Positions 1 to 8,098 of a stretch of DNA of 64,000 bases are shown here, piece after piece. The translations under genes were made by a program, and so were the position numbers. The notes under the pieces are model-generated. The model did not search any database. It worked only from the letters and a program-made list of their open reading frames with translations, and was not told the DNA's origin. Source of the DNA: Mesorhizobium sp. M7A.F.Ca.US.008.03.1.1 (lineage in GTDB: Bacteria > Pseudomonadota > Alphaproteobacteria > Rhizobiales > Rhizobiaceae); the NCBI RefSeq assembly GCF_003997495.1, contig NZ_RZRU01000015.1:1-64000 (forward strand). Reading direction: 5' to 3'. Position 1 is the stretch's first letter, and the number at the start of each line of letters is the position of its first letter.

Positions 1-199
1 CGCCGACAACTCCAGACATGCCAGCCCTTGGGCTGCAAAGGTCTATCAGGACGCCAGAAAGCGAGGGTGCAGACACCCTCATGCCGTTCGCATCCTTGCC
101 AGAGCTTGGCTCAGAATCCTCTGGCGCACCTGGCAGGACGGTACACTCTACAATCCAGACAGACACCCCGCCGCAGCCGTCTTGCTCGCCAAAGGTTGA
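1..199 (+). pseudogene. IS110-family transposase, C-terminal fragment (cut by window edge)
   Basis: An open frame is already running at base 2 and ends with TGA at 197-199, giving about 65 residues. The reading contains the run HPHAVRILARAWLR followed by W-R-T-W-Q-D-G and Y-N-P, which I recognise from the C-terminal end of IS110-type transposases (DEDD plus serine recombinases). The start lies outside the window, so I cannot tell an intact element from a remnant. If this is the element's right part, its right end and flanking target should lie within roughly 200-300. No gene of this kind follows it. The family call rests on recalled motif similarity, so confidence is moderate. Confidence 0.6.
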
Positions 200-329
200 C
201 ACAGGAAGTCTCATGGAACTGTCTCCTTGAGCCGGAATATCGCCCCTCGGGGCGTCGATCGCCACCCGAAACTTGCCTTCTTGCGGCGCATACCCAGATA
301 GACTCCGATTTCGAGCCCAGGAGTCGCTC

Positions 330-1145
330 ATGGCCGGCGAAAAAGTAAATCTCAGCGGGGCAAAAGAGACCTTGCTGATGACGCTCTACGGCAAGGCGCT
401 GGAGAGCAGGTTGCCGGATTCGCTGCTCGGGGATCATTTCGCCGACGAGGCGGTTCGCAAGATCGACTATGATTTCTCCCGGCTCAAGGTTGACGACAAT
501 CTCGGCGTCGGCCTGGCGATCCGGGCAAAGACGCTGGACGTCCGCGTCGAGGACTTTCTCGCCAGAAATCCCGACGCCATCGTGCTGCATCTGGGCTGTG
601 GGCTCGATACGCGCATCTTCCGTGTCGATCCCCCGCCAGGCGTGGACTGGTTCGATGTCGACTATCCCCAGGTTATCGAACTCAGGCGCAAGCTTTACCC
701 GTTGCGCGACCATTACCACCTGATCGGTTCGTCGCTGACCGAACCGGATTGGCTGGCTGAAGTGCCGCGCAATCGCCCGGCCATCGTGGTGGCGGAAGGA
801 CTGACGCCCTATCTTCCAGCAGAAGAGGGGCCACGCCTGTTAGCGCGGCTCGTCTCGCATCTAGCCAGCGGCGAGCTGATGTTCGACGCCTACAGCCGTT
901 TCGGCCTGAAGCTGCTTCGCCTCAATCCGACCATCAAGGCGACGGGCGCCGAGGTCCACTGGGCCATCGACGATCCGCACGAACTGGAGTTGGCGGTTCC
1001 GAAGTTGCGATTCGTTGAGGACATCTCGGCCTACAAGCTTGAACACGCCGCCCGTATGGGCTGGTCCGCGAAGCTGTTCATCCGGCTGTGGCGACATATT
1101 CCTGCATTGCGAAAGGTGGGCAGGCTTTTGCGCTATCGGTTTTGA
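330..1145 (+). CDS. Class I SAM-dependent methyltransferase, leucine carboxyl methyltransferase (PpmP/TcmP-like) family
   Basis: The 271-residue protein carries the glycine-rich SAM-binding motif HLGCGLDTR near residues 87-95, the hallmark of the LCMT/TcmP-like O-methyltransferases, with an acidic DVDYP loop soon after. Members methylate carboxyl or hydroxyl groups of small molecules or proteins; the substrate here cannot be read from sequence. I chose the ATG at 330 because AGGAG lies 7 bases upstream, although the frame is open to 273. It stands alone between the transposase tail and an interspersed repeat. A role in polyketide-like chemistry is unlikely, as no such genes are nearby. Confidence 0.8.
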   Translation: MAGEKVNLSGAKETLLMTLYGKALESRLPDSLLGDHFADEAVRKIDYDFSRLKVDDNLGVGLAIRAKTLDVRVEDFLARNPDAIVLHLGCGLDTRIFRVDPPPGVDWFDVDYPQVIELRRKLYPLRDHYHLIGSSLTEPDWLAEVPRNRPAIVVAEGLTPYLPAEEGPRLLARLVSHLASGELMFDAYSRFGLKLLRLNPTIKATGAEVHWAIDDPHELELAVPKLRFVEDISAYKLEHAARMGWSAKLFIRLWRHIPALRKVGRLLRYRF

Positions 1146-1162
1146 GACGTCCTTTGTTTGGC

Positions 1163-1232
1163 GCAATTCCCGGGAGAAGGCGCCACGCTTTTCCCGGAAA
1201 ACCGCTTCACACTTTCCCGGAATTGCTTCTAG
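1163..1232. repeat. Interspersed palindromic repeat, copy A
   Basis: The unit is bounded by the inverted 8-mers GCAATTCC (1163-1170) and GGAATTGC (1219-1226) and contains the shared core ACCGCTTCACACTTT. Two other copies lie at 21847 and 39405. This copy is longer, with about 20 extra bases in the left half. Its right end, reading TCTAG, supplies the stop codon of the minus-strand DUF2244 gene. Confidence 0.75.
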
Positions 1233-1723
1233 CGCGTCTTGGCGGTCGCCAGCGCGCGTGAAAAAGCCGTGGCAAAACTCTCGCGGGAATCGGGGTCCAG
1301 GAACGATCCGATCGGCACGTTCTGGCCTTCGCCTTCCACCGTCATCCCTGTGATGCCGATCTCGGCGTGGCGGGCCACCGAAAACCGCGCCCAGAACGGA
1401 TTGAAGCGATGCGCTTCCGATTTCCCCGAGGGGGCTGTCTTGCGGATGTCGAGGCTGGTGCGCGAGACCGAGACTTCTTCGCGTGCGCGAGCGGCACGAT
1501 AGTTGACGCGAAAGGCGATGTAGACGGCGGCCACGTCGAGGCCGAAGAAGCCAAACACCGGCCAAGCGCCGCGCGACAGGAAAAACGCGCCTGTCACCAG
1601 CCAGCCGAACATCAGCGCCCCCATCAGCACGAAGAAGCCTGTCCGGCCCAGAGACCGGTGCGGGGTGAGTAGCGCCTGAAAGAATGGCTCGTCGGCCTGA
1701 AACGAGGCGTTTGTGTCGCTCAT
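1229..1723 (-). CDS. DUF2244 domain membrane protein
   Basis: The 164-residue protein has a short N-terminal arm, two adjacent hydrophobic segments at about residues 29-63 and a soluble C-terminal half, the layout of DUF2244. The family is widespread in alphaproteobacteria, sits in the inner membrane and often accompanies cytochrome oxidase or nth genes. Its function is not known. It is divergent from the endonuclease III gene, the two starts being only 22 bases apart, so the promoters must overlap. The stop codon falls in an interspersed repeat, which suggests that the repeat inserted at or trimmed the 3' end. Confidence 0.8.
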   Translation of the reverse strand: MSDTNASFQADEPFFQALLTPHRSLGRTGFFVLMGALMFGWLVTGAFFLSRGAWPVFGFFGLDVAAVYIAFRVNYRAARAREEVSVSRTSLDIRKTAPSGKSEAHRFNPFWARFSVARHAEIGITGMTVEGEGQNVPIGSFLDPDSRESFATAFSRALATAKTR

Positions 1724-1745
1724 GAGGGGATATTATAGGAGGGAA

Positions 1746-2570
1746 ATGGCAAGCCCCAAGTCCAAAGATTTTTCCCTGTCCAAAAAAGAGCTGTTGCCCG
1801 CACGACGCGATGGTTCGAACGCAAAGCCGCGCCCGCGGCCGGCGAGAAGCGCGTCACGCTACAGCCCGGCCGAAGTGAACGAGATATTCCGGCGCTTTTC
1901 CGTCCAGCGGCCCGAGCCGAAGGGGGAGCTCGAACATGTCAACGCCTTCACGCTGCTGGTCGCGGTGGTGCTGTCGGCGCAAGCGACGGATGCAGGGGTC
2001 AACAAGGCGACGCGGGCGCTGTTCAAGGCTGCCGATACGCCGCACAAGATGCTGGCGCTGGGGGAGGCAAGGGTCGGCGAATATATCCGCACCATCGGGC
2101 TGTGGCGCAACAAGGCGAAGAATGTGATTGCGCTGTCGCAGGCTCTGATCCGCGACCATGGCGGCGAGGTACCCCATAGTCGCGATGAATTGGTCAAGCT
2201 GCCCGGGGTCGGGCGCAAGACCGCCAATGTCGTGCTCAACATGGCATTCGGCCAGCACACGATGGCGGTCGACACACACATTCTCCGCATCGGCAACCGG
2301 CTTGGATTGGCGCCCGGCAAGACGCCGGAACAGGTCGAGCAGGGACTGTTGAAGATCATTCCGGACGAATATATGCGCCATGCACATCACTGGCTGATCC
2401 TGCATGGCCGCTACGTCTGCAAGGCGCGCAAGCCGGATTGCCCGGCCTGCGTCATCGCCGACATCTGCAAGGCCGAGGTCAAGACGACCGATGTGCCGGC
2501 TCCGCTGGTACCGATCGCACCGCTCGACCCTGTCGAAGAGGTTCAGGACCGAAACGGAACGACGGCGTAA
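1746..2570 (+). CDS. nth: Endonuclease III (DNA glycosylase/AP lyase)
   Basis: This base-excision repair enzyme removes oxidised pyrimidines and cleaves abasic sites. The 274-residue protein has the helix-hairpin-helix LPGVGRKTANVV near residues 152-163, containing the catalytic lysine, the catalytic aspartate in AVDTHILR near residue 176, and a complete 4Fe-4S ligand pattern C-x6-C-x2-C-x5-C near the C-terminus. The N-terminal extension of about 35 basic residues is usual in rhizobia. I chose the ATG at 1746 over 1713 because AGGAGG precedes it directly and 1713 would overlap the divergent gene. It converges with tctA, leaving a one-base gap. Confidence 0.95.
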   Translation: MASPKSKDFSLSKKELLPARRDGSNAKPRPRPARSASRYSPAEVNEIFRRFSVQRPEPKGELEHVNAFTLLVAVVLSAQATDAGVNKATRALFKAADTPHKMLALGEARVGEYIRTIGLWRNKAKNVIALSQALIRDHGGEVPHSRDELVKLPGVGRKTANVVLNMAFGQHTMAVDTHILRIGNRLGLAPGKTPEQVEQGLLKIIPDEYMRHAHHWLILHGRYVCKARKPDCPACVIADICKAEVKTTDVPAPLVPIAPLDPVEEVQDRNGTTA

Positions 2571-2571
2571 T

Positions 2572-4086
2572 TCAACTCTCCTCCACAAACACCTCTTCGC
2601 GCTTTTTCTTGACCGCCGGCAGGAAGACGATGACGAGCACGGCGAGCGCGATGAGCAGCAGGCTGGCGCTGATCGGTCTGGTCACGAAGGTGCTCGGGTC
2701 GCCGCGCGACAGGATCATGGCGCGGCGCAGGTTTTCCTCGAGCAGCGGGCCGAGCACGAAGCCGAGCAGCAGCGGTGCCGGTTCGCAGCGCAGCTTGGTC
2801 AGGAGATAGCCGAGGAAGCCGAAGAAGGCGACGGCGTAGAGGTCGTAGACGTTGCTGTTGACGCTGTAGACGCCGATCGAGCAGAACACCATGATGATCG
2901 GGAAAAGCACGTAATAGGGGATCGTCAGCAGCTTCACCCAAAGCCCGATCAGCGGCAGGTTGAGGACGATCAGCATCAGATTGCCGATCCACATCGAGGC
3001 GATGATGCCCCAAAACAGCGCCGGCTGTTCGGTCGCCACATTGGGGCCGGGCACGATGCCCTGGATGATCATCGCGCCGATCATCAGCGCCATGACCGGG
3101 TTGGCCGGAATCCCGAGCGTCAGCATCGGGATGAAGGACGTTTGCGCACCGGCATTGTTGGCCGATTCCGGCCCGGCGACGCCCTCGATAGCCCCCTTGC
3201 CGAACTCCTTCGGGTTTTTCGAGACGCGTTTTTCGACCGTGTAGGACGCAAAAGCCGCCAGGATCGCGCCGCCTCCCGGCAGGATGCCGAGAGCCGAACC
3301 GATGATCGTTCCGCGCACGATGGGCGCTGCCATGCGCCGAAAGTCCTCGCGGGTCGGCATAAGGCCGGTCACCTTGCGGATCATCACGGAGCGCTCATCC
3401 TCGTTTTCGAGGTTGCGCAGGATCTCGGCAACGCCGAAGACGCCGACCGCCACCGCAACGAAATTCAACCCGTCGGCATATTCCCGGATTCCAAGCGTGA
3501 AGCGCGGCGTGCCGGTGTAAATGTCGGTGCCGACAATGCCGAGCAGCAGGCCGAGCACGACCATGGCCAGCGCCTTGACGATCGAGCCGTGGGCGAGCGC
3601 GACGGACGAAACCAAGCCGACGATCATCAGCGAAAAATACTCGGCCGCGCCGAATTTCAGCGCTAGCGCCGTCAGCGGCGGGGCAAAGATGGCGACGAGG
3701 AACGTCGACACGGTGCCGGCAAAGAACGAGCCGATGGCCGCGATCGCGAGGGCCGCCCCGGCGCGGCCGTTCCTGGCCATCTGGTAGCCGTCGATCGCGG
3801 TGACGGCGGACGAGGATTCGCCGGGCATGTTGATGAGAATGGCGGTGGTCGAGCCGCCATATTGCGCACCGTAATAGATGCCGGCAAGCATGATGAGAGA
3901 GGAAACCGGGTCGCCGATCTGGAAGGTGATGGGCAAAAGCATGGCGATGGTCGCGGTGGCGCCGATGCCGGGCAGAACGCCGATCAGCGTGCCGAGAAGG
4001 ACGCCGATCAGGCAGAAACCGAGGTTGGTCAGCGACGTCGCCGTTGAAAAGCCGAGCGCGAGGTTGTCGAGCAGATCCATGCTCAT
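2572..4086 (-). CDS. tctA: Tripartite tricarboxylate transporter, large permease TctA (system 1)
   Basis: TctA is the 12-helix large membrane subunit of TTT carriers, which use a periplasmic binding protein to take up carboxylates with an ion gradient. The 504-residue product shows the family motifs GVLPGIGATATIAMLLP near residue 40, the GGSTTAILINMPGE loop and the later GVAGPESANNAG motif. The chosen start at 4086 gives MSMDLLDNL; a longer frame to 4173 would run into tctB. It is the last gene of tctC-tctB-tctA on the minus strand, 4 bases after tctB. The substrate is unknown, as the family covers citrate, tartrate, aromatic acids and more. Confidence 0.92.
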   Translation of the reverse strand: MSMDLLDNLALGFSTATSLTNLGFCLIGVLLGTLIGVLPGIGATATIAMLLPITFQIGDPVSSLIMLAGIYYGAQYGGSTTAILINMPGESSSAVTAIDGYQMARNGRAGAALAIAAIGSFFAGTVSTFLVAIFAPPLTALALKFGAAEYFSLMIVGLVSSVALAHGSIVKALAMVVLGLLLGIVGTDIYTGTPRFTLGIREYADGLNFVAVAVGVFGVAEILRNLENEDERSVMIRKVTGLMPTREDFRRMAAPIVRGTIIGSALGILPGGGAILAAFASYTVEKRVSKNPKEFGKGAIEGVAGPESANNAGAQTSFIPMLTLGIPANPVMALMIGAMIIQGIVPGPNVATEQPALFWGIIASMWIGNLMLIVLNLPLIGLWVKLLTIPYYVLFPIIMVFCSIGVYSVNSNVYDLYAVAFFGFLGYLLTKLRCEPAPLLLGFVLGPLLEENLRRAMILSRGDPSTFVTRPISASLLLIALAVLVIVFLPAVKKKREEVFVEES

Positions 4087-4090
4087 CGCC

Positions 4091-4564
4091 TCACGATACC
4101 AACCATGGGGCCAGCCACGGGCCGAAGCGGCGGAACGGCAGGCCGAGCGCGTAGCTGAAGACAAGGAACGCAAACAACGTCAGGCCGGCCGACAGCACGA
4201 GCGCGGTCAACGGCTTCATGCGGCGGCTGGCAAACGACGCGATCAGCGCCGTCAGGAAGATCGACGGGATGAATCCGAGGCCGCGCACCGTCAGGCCGAA
4301 GAAGATCGGAGCAGGCAGGATGAGCAGCATGCCGCGCCACGCAATATGCCCGATCGCTTCGCCCTCGACGCGTACGGCCTGGACGAGAATGACGGCGCCA
4401 AGCAGGATCAGCACGATCGCCAGGACCAGCGGAAAATAGCCTGGACCCATGCGCAACGCGGTGCCGATCTCGAGGCCGAGCGATTGCAGCGCGAACCATG
4501 CGCCGAAACCGATGAACAGGGCGGCGCACAGGCCGTTGGCCCTGTCGATCGCGAAAGGTTTCAT
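4091..4564 (-). CDS. tctB: Tripartite tricarboxylate transporter, small permease TctB (system 1)
   Basis: The 157-residue protein has four hydrophobic segments, as expected of the small TTT membrane subunit that pairs with TctA. The frame is open to 4636, but the ATG at 4564 has a GGGAGA ribosome site directly upstream and leaves room for the hairpin that separates it from tctC. Identity rests on its size, topology and position between tctC and tctA, as TctB sequences are poorly conserved. Confidence 0.85.
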   Translation of the reverse strand: MKPFAIDRANGLCAALFIGFGAWFALQSLGLEIGTALRMGPGYFPLVLAIVLILLGAVILVQAVRVEGEAIGHIAWRGMLLILPAPIFFGLTVRGLGFIPSIFLTALIASFASRRMKPLTALVLSAGLTLFAFLVFSYALGLPFRRFGPWLAPWLVS

Positions 4565-4609
4565 GATGGTTCTCCCAAGCCCGCAGTGGGTAGCGGATGC
4601 CGAGCGGAC

Positions 4610-4630
4610 AGGGGCGCTGGCGGCGCCCCT
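4610..4630 (-). promoter_or_regulatory. Hairpin between tctC and tctB (system 1)
   Basis: AGGGGCGC at 4610-4617 and GCGCCCCT at 4623-4630 form a perfect 8-bp GC-rich stem with a 5-base loop. It lies between tctC (stop at 4640) and tctB (start at 4564) and lacks a T-tract. This suggests RNA protection or partial termination that raises the binding protein above the permeases. The same arrangement occurs in system 2. Confidence 0.5.
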
Positions 4631-4639
4631 ATTCAAACC

Positions 4640-5617
4640 TCAGTCGGCGTACTGACCGGCGGCTTCGATGATCGGCTTCCAGCGCGCGATCTCGCTTTCC
4701 AGCTTGGCCTTCAGTGCGGCGGGCGTCGCATCGGCCTCGGTCGACGGCTTGGTGCCGAGTTCGGCGAAGCGGGCCGCGACGTTCTGATCCTTCAGCGCGG
4801 CCTGCAGCGATTTCGACAGGCGTTCGGTGATCCCGGCCGGCGTGCCCTTGGGTGCATATAGGCCGTGCCAGATGCCCACCTGCACTTCGGGAAGGCCGCC
4901 TTCCACCGTCGTCGGCACGTTTTTAAGTACATCGAGGCGCTCCGGCGAGGTGACGGCATAGGCCTTGATAGTGCCGCCCTGGATCTGCTTGGTGGTGTTG
5001 GTCGTTTGGTCGCACATGATGTCGACCTGGCCGCCGAGGAGATCGGTCATGGCCGGGCCGGTGCCCTTGTAGGGTACGGTGACCAGCGGCGTCTTGATGG
5101 CGCTCATGAACAGCATGCCGCACAGATGCGATGCCGCACCGATGCCAGCATTGGCGACGGTTATGGAATCCTTGTTGGCCTTGGCGTACTCCACCAACCC
5201 CTTGAGATCGGTCGGCTCCAGGTCCTTGCGACCGACGATGGTCATCGGCACCTCGGTGACGAGGCCGACATATTCGAAGGCGTTCAGGGTGTCGTAGGCG
5301 AGCTTTCTGTACAGCGTCGCACTTGTCGCCATGCCTATATGATGGAGCAGCAGCGTATAGCCATCAGGCTCGGCGTTGGCGACGCGGCCGGCACCCAGCG
5401 TGCCGCCCGCGCCGCCGACATTCTCGACGATGACCTGCTGGCCGAGATCCTTCGACATGGCTTCGGCGACGAGGCGCGTGACCGTGTCGGTCGGGCCGCC
5501 GGCCGCAAACGGCACCACAACGGTGATGGTGCGTTCAGGGTAGGTCTGCGCGCCAGCAGTGAACCCATAAAGCGTGACGGCCGCGGCAGCAGCCAGAGTG
5601 GCGACAAATCTTCTCAT
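4640..5617 (-). CDS. tctC: Tripartite tricarboxylate transporter substrate-binding protein TctC (system 1)
   Basis: This is the periplasmic solute receptor of the TTT carrier encoded with tctB and tctA. The 325-residue precursor starts with a typical signal peptide cleaved after about residue 23 (...GAQ) and continues with YPERTITVVVPFAAGG, the conserved carboxylate-binding first strand and loop of the Bug/TctC family. The hairpin at 4610 follows the gene. Bug-type receptors bind many carboxylates and amides, so the ligand stays open. No regulator adjoins this operon, unlike the second system in the window. Confidence 0.93.
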   Translation of the reverse strand: MRRFVATLAAAAAVTLYGFTAGAQTYPERTITVVVPFAAGGPTDTVTRLVAEAMSKDLGQQVIVENVGGAGGTLGAGRVANAEPDGYTLLLHHIGMATSATLYRKLAYDTLNAFEYVGLVTEVPMTIVGRKDLEPTDLKGLVEYAKANKDSITVANAGIGAASHLCGMLFMSAIKTPLVTVPYKGTGPAMTDLLGGQVDIMCDQTTNTTKQIQGGTIKAYAVTSPERLDVLKNVPTTVEGGLPEVQVGIWHGLYAPKGTPAGITERLSKSLQAALKDQNVAARFAELGTKPSTEADATPAALKAKLESEIARWKPIIEAAGQYAD

Positions 5618-5813
5618 CGTGATCTCCTCCCGGGATGAATCTTTAACCGCTGTGCGGAACTCCTCTCAACACCGGCTGCGCATGAAGCAACAACTAGGGC
5701 AAGCTAACAAATAGCAACTGGGCTCAAAACGGCAAACTGCCGATATCCGCAAACATCCGCACTCAATGGATGGAAGATGTCGAGATGGAAGATCTCGGAG
5801 GATGATCGCCACC

Positions 5814-6269
5814 CTAGTAGCCGTAGCCGCGCGCCATCGCCGCGGCGAAGACCGGGATGAGCAGGAAGATGAAAGCTTCGGCGCGGATGTAGGTCTTCAC
5901 GGACGCAAGCTCGGTCGCCGGTACCTGGAACGAGGCATTGCCGCTCGCCTGCCTGTTCCAGGATATGAAGCGGACGGTTGGAATGATCGACAGCAGGCCG
6001 ACAGCGCCGAACGCCGCTATCTTGGCCCAGAACACCCAGTTGTAGACGTAGAATTCCCAGCCCTTGAGGCCATAGAAGACGCGGCCGATGCCGACGACGA
6101 TGATCAGTGCGGCGATGACGCCGTAATGGCGGTCGATGCCGGCGAGCCTCTTGAGCGTCGCAGCACCCAGGTCGCCGCGGATCAGGACGAATTCGGCGCC
6201 GATGATCCCCGCCAGCGAAAACACCAGCAGATGATGGAAGATCGCAAGCACAAGATCGGTGGTGTCCAT
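5814..6269 (-). CDS. DUF2214 family membrane protein
   Basis: The 151-residue protein has four predicted membrane helices, beginning LVLAIFHHLLVFSLAG, and conserved histidines in the first helix, the pattern of DUF2214. Function is unknown; the arrangement resembles small heme- or quinone-related membrane proteins, but I cannot support that further. The start at 6269 gives MDTTDL; the frame remains open upstream to 6554 but with uncharacteristic Arg/Ser-rich sequence. Confidence 0.75.
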   Translation of the reverse strand: MDTTDLVLAIFHHLLVFSLAGIIGAEFVLIRGDLGAATLKRLAGIDRHYGVIAALIIVVGIGRVFYGLKGWEFYVYNWVFWAKIAAFGAVGLLSIIPTVRFISWNRQASGNASFQVPATELASVKTYIRAEAFIFLLIPVFAAAMARGYGY

Positions 6270-6468
6270 GCTCTTTCCCCGGGTTTGACGGCACCAATGC
6301 GCGCCTGAAAAAGGTCGCGCTGGCAGGTGTTGAATCAGCCTGCCGTGGAAAATAACACCGTCGCGCAAAATTCCCATAGCGCGCCTGGATGATGGGCCGT
6401 GTTGCCCTGGCCCCTTGCGCCGCACCGGCGATTTGCTAAGCGCTGACGATCCGTGCGAGGCAGATCCC

Positions 6469-7002
6469 ATGAACAATCCGCAAGCGACCAGTGCTCCTGT
6501 CATCGAAACGAAGCGAACCATCCTGCGGGCACACCGGCTGGACGATTTCGACACCTATGCCGCGATGTGGACCGATCCCGTCGTCACCCGCTTCATCGGC
6601 GGCAAGCCGCGCACGCGCGAAGAAAGCTGGATGCGCTTCCTGCGTCACGCCGGCCTGTGGTCGTTGCTCGGCTATGGCTTCTGGGCGATCGAGGAGAAGG
6701 CGACCGGGCGCTTCATCGGCGAGGCCGGGTTTCACGATCTGAAGCGCGACATGGAACCATCGATCGAAGGCATTCCCGAGGCCGGGTGGGCGCTGGTTCC
6801 GGCCGTGCACGGGGCGGGCTTCGCCACCGAGGTGGTTGGCCGCGTCCTGGCGTGGGGCGAAGTGATTTTCGGGCGCGAGAAGACCGTCTGCATCATCGAT
6901 CCGGAAAACGGCGCTTCTCTGAGGGTGGCTGCCAAGTGCGGTTACCGGGAAGTGGTAAAGACCACCTATCACGACGCTCCGACCATCCTGCTGGCGCGGT
7001 GA
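6469..7002 (+). CDS. GNAT family N-acetyltransferase (RimJ/RimL-like)
   Basis: The 177-residue protein has the N-terminal strand TKRTILRAHRLDDFD, the central GFWAIEEK...FIGEAGF strands and a C-terminal NGASLRVAAKCGY motif, which is the acetyl-CoA-facing helix of Acetyltransf_3 members. These acetylate protein N-termini, ribosomal proteins or antibiotics. The start at 6469 is the first ATG compatible with the usual N-terminus; the ribosome site is weak. It is monocistronic. Downstream there is a relic of an unrelated gene that starts right at its stop. Confidence 0.82.
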   Translation: MNNPQATSAPVIETKRTILRAHRLDDFDTYAAMWTDPVVTRFIGGKPRTREESWMRFLRHAGLWSLLGYGFWAIEEKATGRFIGEAGFHDLKRDMEPSIEGIPEAGWALVPAVHGAGFATEVVGRVLAWGEVIFGREKTVCIIDPENGASLRVAAKCGYREVVKTTYHDAPTILLAR

Positions 7003-7004
7003 CC

Positions 7005-7118
7005 TGGGTGGCGCGGTTGACCGCTGCCGGCGCCGGCATGATGGCGCCTGTCGCCAGCAATGACGACGAGGCGGGCCGCGCCAAGAACCGCCGTGTGGTT
7101 CTGGTCAAGTTGAACTGA
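7005..7118 (+). pseudogene. Relic of an OmpA-like C-terminal domain
   Basis: In the frame ending at TGA 7116-7118, about 37 codons read RLTAAGAG, then APVASND, EAGRAKNRR and VVLVKL. This is the closing part of the OmpA peptidoglycan-binding domain, with the diagnostic N-D-x-x-x-G-R-x-x-N-R-R motif. No start or upstream OmpA sequence exists, since the preceding bases belong to the acetyltransferase in another frame. I read it as the surviving 3' end of a deleted gene. Confidence 0.6.
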
Positions 7119-7144
7119 GCGAGCCTTCCCAACCAGGACGCATT

Positions 7145-7915
7145 CTACGGCATGGCGTCCGCTGCCAGGCTTGCCTGCTCGAGCATTGAGGCGTCCTCGC
7201 CGAAGGCGCGGGTGGCGCGGGCCGCCGCCTCGAGCAGCGGACGCCTCATGCGCTGCAGAAATGCCGCGTCGACGCGCGTGCTTGGTCCAGCCAGGGTCAA
7301 GGCGCCGAGCAGGACGCCCCCCGGCCCGAACACCGGCGCCGACACGCCCCCCGTCTCGGGGTCGCGGTCGCCGACGGCGAGACAGTTGCAGGTCTTGCGG
7401 ATGGTCTCGTAGGGTTCGCCCTGCTGGCCCGAAAACGCCGCGAGCACGCGGCCGCCCGAGCCGAGCAGCAAAGGCAATACGTCGCCTTCGCGTATCGTGT
7501 AGCGGACCGGGTGCTTGGATTCGACGCGGTAAAGACAGGTGCGCACGTCACCAGAGCGAACGTAGAAGGCAACGCTCTCCCAGCTTCGCTCGGAAAGATC
7601 GCGCATGATCGGCAGCAGGATATCGACCGCCACGACCGAACGCTGGTAGAGCGCACCGAGCCGAAAGGTCGCGGGTCCGACGCGGTAGCGCCCATTGTCG
7701 AGGCGCTCGAGCAAGCGTCCGCGCAAAAGGGAATTCGCAAGCCGCAGGATGGTGCTCTTGTAGAGGTCGGTGCGCGCCGCGATTTCGGCCAGGCTGAGCG
7801 ACCGGTCATCCGTGGTGAAGGCATCGAGGATGGCAATCGCCCGATCGAGTGCCGCAACACCTTCGGTGGACGAGCGGTCGATTTTCGCATCTGCCGGTTT
7901 GCTTGGCGAGTCCAT
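7145..7915 (-). CDS. IclR family transcriptional regulator of the adjacent transport/lyase cassette
   Basis: The 256-residue protein has the IclR layout: an N-terminal winged helix (VAALDRAIAILDAF... LAEIAARTDLYKSTILRL, about residues 15-60) and a GAF-like effector domain ending around residue 245. Such regulators usually control a nearby catabolic operon and respond to its substrate. It is divergent from the second tctC, and an 8-bp inverted repeat at 7971-8007 lies in the shared promoter region. I placed the start at 7915 (MDSPSKP), just ahead of the helix-turn-helix; the frame stays open far upstream into the promoter region. Confidence 0.87.
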   Translation of the reverse strand: MDSPSKPADAKIDRSSTEGVAALDRAIAILDAFTTDDRSLSLAEIAARTDLYKSTILRLANSLLRGRLLERLDNGRYRVGPATFRLGALYQRSVVAVDILLPIMRDLSERSWESVAFYVRSGDVRTCLYRVESKHPVRYTIREGDVLPLLLGSGGRVLAAFSGQQGEPYETIRKTCNCLAVGDRDPETGGVSAPVFGPGGVLLGALTLAGPSTRVDAAFLQRMRRPLLEAAARATRAFGEDASMLEQASLAADAMP

Positions 7916-7970
7916 GGCGGGTCCGGTTTGAAGAAAGCCGAGCGACGCGACTGTGTCGCGCCGCCAAATC

Positions 7971-8007
7971 GTTCTGTCCAGTAGAATATCGTTTCCGTTG
8001 ACAGAAC
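7971..8007. promoter_or_regulatory. Candidate IclR operator between iclR-type gene and tctC
   Basis: GTTCTGTC (7971-7978) and GACAGAAC (8000-8007) are a perfect 8-bp inverted repeat separated by 21 bases. The right arm overlaps TTGACA at 7998-8003, a plausible -35 for the plus-strand tctC transcript. The position between the divergent regulator and operon is where IclR proteins bind. Binding is inferred. Confidence 0.5.
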
Positions 8008-8098
8008 TCCGTAACATCTGCTTGAAATCGATGACGGGTCTGGATGCAGGCGCGTTTTGGCGGGCACCGGAGGAGGTGTCGTGATTTGGAGGAATCCC

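Noticed and set aside
2404..3666. 420-codon plus-strand open frame opposite tctA
   Set aside because: Begins inside nth in another frame and continues antisense to tctA.
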